11,698 nucleotides of DNA from an uncultured Collinsella sp. (GTDB taxonomy: Bacteria > Actinomycetota > Coriobacteriia > Coriobacteriales > Coriobacteriaceae). Below, one piece after another: positions 6,729 to 11,698 of this stretch. Location: the NCBI GenBank assembly GCA_958346165.1, contig CATVQO010000038.1, positions 1 to 11,698 on the forward strand, read 5' to 3'. Made by a program: the position numbers and the translations under genes. A model generated the notes under the pieces. That model searched no databases, was not told where the DNA came from, and was given only the letters and a program-made list of their open reading frames with translations. The stretch's first letter is position 1; every line of letters begins with the position of its first letter.

Positions 6729-6752
6729 GTGCCGTACCACTCTGGCCGGCAC
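6729..6752 (-). promoter_or_regulatory. Hairpin in the rplS 5' leader
   Basis: Within the roughly 63-nt predicted leader, GTGCCG (6752-6747) pairs with CGGCAC (6734-6729), with an inner CCA/TGG stem and small internal loop. The hairpin ends 24 nt before the rplS start. Leaders of ribosomal protein genes, including L19 in Bacilli, often bind their own protein to regulate translation or transcription; whether this one does is inference, as I cannot match it to a described L19 leader. Confidence 0.4.
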
Positions 6753-6773
6753 GTAGTTGAACAAACGTATTCG

Positions 6774-6801
6774 AGTATACACGCGCGGGTTTCTGCTGCA
6801 A
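6774..6801 (-). promoter_or_regulatory. Promoter of rplS
   Basis: On the minus strand, -35 TTGCAG (6801-6796) and -10 TATACT (6779-6774) are separated by 16 bp. The -10 box matches the sigma-70 consensus at five of six positions; the -35 only at its TTG. An A/T-rich stretch (6806-6813) lies just upstream and could act as an UP-like element. Transcription would start near 6767. Confidence 0.6.
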
Positions 6802-6838
6802 GAACAATTTTTTACGCAGACAAAAAGACAAAACCCGC
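6785..6838. repeat. Inverted repeat GCGGGTTT/AAACCCGC around the rplS promoter
   Basis: Two perfect 8-bp arms at 6785-6792 and 6831-6838 are separated by 38 bp. One arm lies between the -10 and -35 boxes of the rplS promoter. It could be a protein-binding site or a long hairpin in read-through RNA from ppdK, or a chance match. Confidence 0.3.
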
Positions 6839-6847
6839 ACATGATAA

Positions 6848-6875
6848 CCGTCCGCCTCACGAATGAGACGGACGG
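6848..6875 (-). terminator. Terminator-like hairpin after ppdK
   Basis: On the minus strand a 12-bp stem (CCGTCCGTCTCA with TGAGGCGGACGG, one G-U pair) closes a TTCG loop. What follows is TTATCAT rather than a solid T-run, so termination may be weak or may use the T-rich stretch some 20 nt further on. It lies about 40 nt past the ppdK stop codon and before the rplS promoter. A stable hairpin here could also protect the mRNA 3' end. Confidence 0.6.
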
Positions 6876-6890
6876 CATGAAGGGGGGGCT

Positions 6891-6915
6891 ACGTTAGGCG
6901 TCTGAACCCAAAACG

Positions 6916-6922
<7 letters not shown>
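6891..6922. repeat. 10-bp direct repeat spanning the ppdK stop
   Basis: ACGTTAGGCG occurs at 6891-6900 and again at 6913-6922, 22 bp apart. The second copy includes the ppdK TAA stop codon. It looks like a small local duplication at the 3' end of the gene. Confidence 0.6.
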
Positions 6923-9666
<2,744 letters not shown>

Positions 9667-9788
9667 GATACTTCCCCTTTCATGCACTTACGCGCACGAC
9701 CGTGGTAACGAATCGACCCGCCAAATGCGGGCCGTGAGGGAACTATACGGCGGGTTTTGAGCGGGCTTAAGCAGGGGATGCGCGGTTT

Positions 9789-9837
9789 GGTAAACGTGCT
9801 AAAACTGGCGGTAAACGGTAGGTAAAGGTGGTTACCT
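9789..9837. promoter_or_regulatory. Operator-like palindrome and phased half-sites before ppdK
   Basis: AGGTAA (9820-9825), a 6-bp spacer and TTACCT (9832-9837) form an 18-bp symmetrical site at the expected transcription start. Further GGTAAA copies start at 9789 and 9810; together with the one at 9821, the steps are 21 and 11 bp, close to two and one helical turns, so they would face the same side of the DNA. A lone GGTAACG occurs at 9704-9710. This resembles a repressor-binding array, but I cannot name the regulator. Confidence 0.45.
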
Positions 9838-9841
9838 TATG

Positions 9842-9871
9842 AATATACCACTGTAAGAAAGTGCAGGTCAG
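9842..9871 (-). promoter_or_regulatory. Promoter of ppdK
   Basis: On the minus strand, -10 TATATT (9847-9842) is preceded by TGG, giving an extended -10, and by -35 CTGACC (9871-9866) at 18-bp spacing. Transcription would start near 9835, leaving a leader of about 170 nt. The leader contains the operator-like repeats and a small hairpin at 9717-9731 (CCCGC/GCGGG). A second, weaker candidate -10, TATAGT, lies at 9747-9742. I see no clear terminator after the upstream gene, so ppdK may also be reached by read-through. Confidence 0.55.
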
Positions 9872-9915
9872 ATGCGATATTTTTGCTAAATCGCTTTATC
9901 AAAATGCTGCTACTA

Positions 9916-10782
9916 TTAGGCTCGACGGGCGGCGCGGCGGGCACGGGCTTCTTGGATTTCCTCCAAGTGGCTAATGATCTCGGCTGCGCTTTCCTCGATG
10001 GCCTTGCCGTCGGTACGCACCACAAAGCAGCCTAGGCGCTTCATGAGCGCACGGGCTTCCTCGAGCTCGCTGTGCACGCTCTCAGGCTCGGCATAGGAGC
10101 CGGCAACGGCACGAGCGTAGTCATCGCCCAAGCGGCTATCGCGAATTTCGGAAATCACATCGACGGTCGAAATCAGGCCGAACAGGCGCATCGGGTCGAC
10201 CTCGTAAATCGACTTGGGCGGCTCCATGCCATGCGCCAGTGGGACATTGGCGACCTTGTAGCCCTGATAGGCCAAATACATCGACAGCGGCGTCTTGGAC
10301 GTACGCGATACGCCCAGCAGCACGATATCGGCACCCGACAGATCGTCGCAGCCGCGCCCGTCATCGTGCTCAACGAAATACTCCATGGCCTCGATACGAT
10401 GGAAATAGCGGTCATCGGTCTTGTGAATCACGCCCGCAACGCCCTTGGGCGGCACACCGATGAGCGACGACAGCACGGCGAGCGTCGGGCCGATCAGGTC
10501 GACCGAACGGATATGCAGCATGCCCAGGTAATCGAGCACACGGGCGCGAAGCGCCGGATCGACAATGGTGTGGAACACGGCAATATCGCGATGATCGGCA
10601 TCGACGCGCGGACCCACAAACGACTTGACCTGCTCCACCGAGTTCACCTTGGGCAGGCGCAAGAGACGAAAAGCCCCTTCATCAAATTGCCCGGACGCCG
10701 CAAGCACCACCTCACAAGCGGTATCACCGAGCGAGTCGGAGATAACGATAACGGTGGGACGAGCGGTGACCGGGCAATCCAT
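9916..10782 (-). CDS. ppsR: Pyruvate, phosphate dikinase regulatory protein (PDRP, DUF299)
   Basis: Bifunctional kinase and pyrophosphorylase that inactivates PPDK by ADP-dependent phosphorylation of a threonine near the catalytic histidine, and reactivates it by phosphate-dependent removal. The 288-aa protein shows the family's N-terminal VIVISDSLGDTA (11-22), a VFHTIVDP segment, the conserved block around YFHRIEAMEYFVEHDDG, and the characteristic P-loop GVSRTSKTP at 157-165. The C-terminus is a charged, Arg/Ala-rich helix (EARARRAARRA) a little longer than usual. ATG 10782 has AAAAGGAG 6 nt upstream. The same family also includes regulators of PEP synthase; ppdK being the next gene makes PPDK the likely target. 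The gene follows glyS by 34 nt, an arrangement recalling glyQS followed by this family's yqfL in Bacillus, and is probably co-transcribed with it. Confidence 0.94.
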   Translation of the reverse strand: MDCPVTARPTVIVISDSLGDTACEVVLAASGQFDEGAFRLLRLPKVNSVEQVKSFVGPRVDADHRDIAVFHTIVDPALRARVLDYLGMLHIRSVDLIGPTLAVLSSLIGVPPKGVAGVIHKTDDRYFHRIEAMEYFVEHDDGRGCDDLSGADIVLLGVSRTSKTPLSMYLAYQGYKVANVPLAHGMEPPKSIYEVDPMRLFGLISTVDVISEIRDSRLGDDYARAVAGSYAEPESVHSELEEARALMKRLGCFVVRTDGKAIEESAAEIISHLEEIQEARARRAARRA

Positions 10783-10795
10783 GCGGGGCTCCTTT

Positions 10796-10809
10796 TGCGC
10801 TTATGCGCA
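10796..10809 (-). promoter_or_regulatory. Small hairpin between glyS and ppsR
   Basis: TGCGC, loop ATAA, GCGCA forms a perfect 5-bp stem in the 34-nt gap, directly before the AAAGGAG ribosome site of ppsR. It could affect translation of ppsR or be incidental. Confidence 0.3.
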
Positions 10810-10816
10810 GGCTGGC

Positions 10817-11698
10817 TTACTTTTTGCGAGCAAGCTCACCGATGTTTGCGATGCCGGAGAAAACGGCCTCGAAGCGGTTGAGCAGCTTAAGGCGATTATC
10901 GCGAAGCTGCTCGTCCTTATCCATGACCATGACCTCGTCGAAGAAGCGGTCGATGGGGGCGCGCAGGGCGGCAAGGGCGGCAAATGCGGCCGGGTAATCC
11001 TCGGCAGCAAGGGCGGCGTCGACAGCGGTCTGAGCAGCCTCGGAGGCATCGGCAAGCGCGAGCTCGACCTCGCCCATCAGGGCGCGGTCGTACTCCGCGC
11101 CCAGCTCGGGCTTGGAGATGTGCGCGGCGCGGGCATAGGCGGTCGCCAGGTTATCGAACGTCTCAGCGTCGTTCTTGCGGGCCTCGTCGAGGGCGGCGCA
11201 GCGGGCGAAGAAGACGGACGGGGCGATGATGTGCACCGCGGAGACGGCGGCAACGGTATCGGCCGGGATCTTTTCGTCGCGGGCCATGCTCACCAGACGG
11301 CCGTGGAAGAAGTCGCGAACCTGCTGAGCGACCTCGGCGGCGTCGAACTCGATACCCCGCTCGCTATAGAGCTCAAGGGCAAAGTCGATAAGCGACGTGG
11401 GATCGATCGGCAGACGGTCGCGCAGGATGTTGATGATGCCGATAGCGGCACGACGCAGCGCGTAGGGATCGGAGGAGCCGGTCGGGGGCTCGCCAATGGC
11501 AAAGATACCGGCGATGGTATCGAGCTTGTCGGCGCAGGCCACGATGCAGCCAGCGGTGCCCTCGGGCAGCTCGTCACCGGCAAAGCGGGGACGATAATGA
11601 TCGCGAATGGCGTGGGCGACCTCATCGTTCTCCCCCATCGCGGTGGCGTAGTAACCGCCCATCACGCCCTGCTGGCTCGTGAACTCGACGACGGCGTT
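10817..11698 (-). CDS. glyS: Glycyl-tRNA synthetase beta subunit (C-terminal part, cut by window edge)
   Basis: Beta chain of the two-subunit (alpha2beta2) glycyl-tRNA synthetase, which charges tRNA-Gly together with the alpha chain GlyQ. The window holds the last 293 residues of a protein that is normally about 690 aa; the frame stays open to the right edge (reading VVEFTSQQGVMGGYYA), so the start is outside. Diagnostic blocks are GGYYATAMGENDEVAHAIRD, ACADKLDTIAGIFAIGEPPT and SSDPYALRRAAIGIINILRD, from the catalytic/HD-like body. A C-terminal DALR-like anticodon-binding helical bundle follows, including FFDEVMVMDKDEQLRDNRLKLL. An Ala-rich stretch (EAAQTAVDAALAAEDYPAAFAALAAL) links them. It is the first gene visible here, and glyQ is expected just outside the window. 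Confidence 0.96.
   Translation of the reverse strand, partial: NAVVEFTSQQGVMGGYYATAMGENDEVAHAIRDHYRPRFAGDELPEGTAGCIVACADKLDTIAGIFAIGEPPTGSSDPYALRRAAIGIINILRDRLPIDPTSLIDFALELYSERGIEFDAAEVAQQVRDFFHGRLVSMARDEKIPADTVAAVSAVHIIAPSVFFARCAALDEARKNDAETFDNLATAYARAAHISKPELGAEYDRALMGEVELALADASEAAQTAVDAALAAEDYPAAFAALAALRAPIDRFFDEVMVMDKDEQLRDNRLKLLNRFEAVFSGIANIGELARKK

Noticed and set aside
9888..9902. Possible terminator hairpin (GCGAT/ATCGC) after ppsR
   Set aside because: Only a 5-bp AT-containing stem with no T-run after it on the minus strand, so it does not qualify as an intrinsic terminator.
10072..10881. 269-codon plus-strand frame opposite ppsR
   Set aside because: Antisense shadow of ppsR with no recognisable domain.

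Overview
The window looks like ordinary core chromosome from a high-GC bacterium of the Coriobacteriia (Actinomycetota), most likely Collinsella or a close relative. This is inferred from the GC-rich codon use, the presence of TrmFO, ComM and PPDK with its regulatory kinase, and a Gram-positive style gene order; no marker here fixes the genus. All nine genes are read from the minus strand, so transcription runs from the right end of the window to the left. I see no plus-strand gene, no tRNA or rRNA, no CRISPR array and no mobile element.

In transcription order, the right end (11698 to about 9670) holds the C-terminal part of glyS (glycyl-tRNA synthetase beta chain, cut by the window edge), then the PPDK regulatory protein gene (PDRP/ppsR type, DUF299). 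A 249-bp regulatory gap follows with an extended -10 promoter and an operator-like array. Next comes ppdK (pyruvate, phosphate dikinase), the substrate of the PDRP protein. The pair forms a control point between pyruvate and phosphoenolpyruvate.

The middle (6915 to 5390) holds rplS (ribosomal protein L19) with its own promoter, a short structured leader and a strong UUCG-loop terminator. After it come rnhB (RNase HII) and a second intrinsic terminator.

The left part (5291 to 82) is a tightly packed five-gene operon, yraN-comM-dprA-trmFO-xerC, with start and stop codons overlapping or nearly so. It combines DNA processing functions (a YraN-family nuclease-like protein, the ComM helicase, the DprA RecA loader and an Xer recombinase) with tRNA m5U54 methylation. 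It matches the ancestral Gram-positive rplS...rnhB...dprA-topA-trmFO-xerC neighbourhood, except that topA is missing between dprA and trmFO.

I found no convincing undescribed multi-gene system. The points most worth a second look are small-scale: the xer gene has no ATG, GTG or TTG that would give a full-length protein, but has a well-placed ATA overlapping the trmFO stop; an AGGTAA-N6-TTACCT palindrome with helically phased GGTAAA half-sites lies at the ppdK promoter; a strong terminator stands only 28 nt before the rnhB start; and there are several short leader and repeat elements. Where the longest open frame is not the best gene model, starts were reset by Shine-Dalgarno (SD) placement and family alignment.
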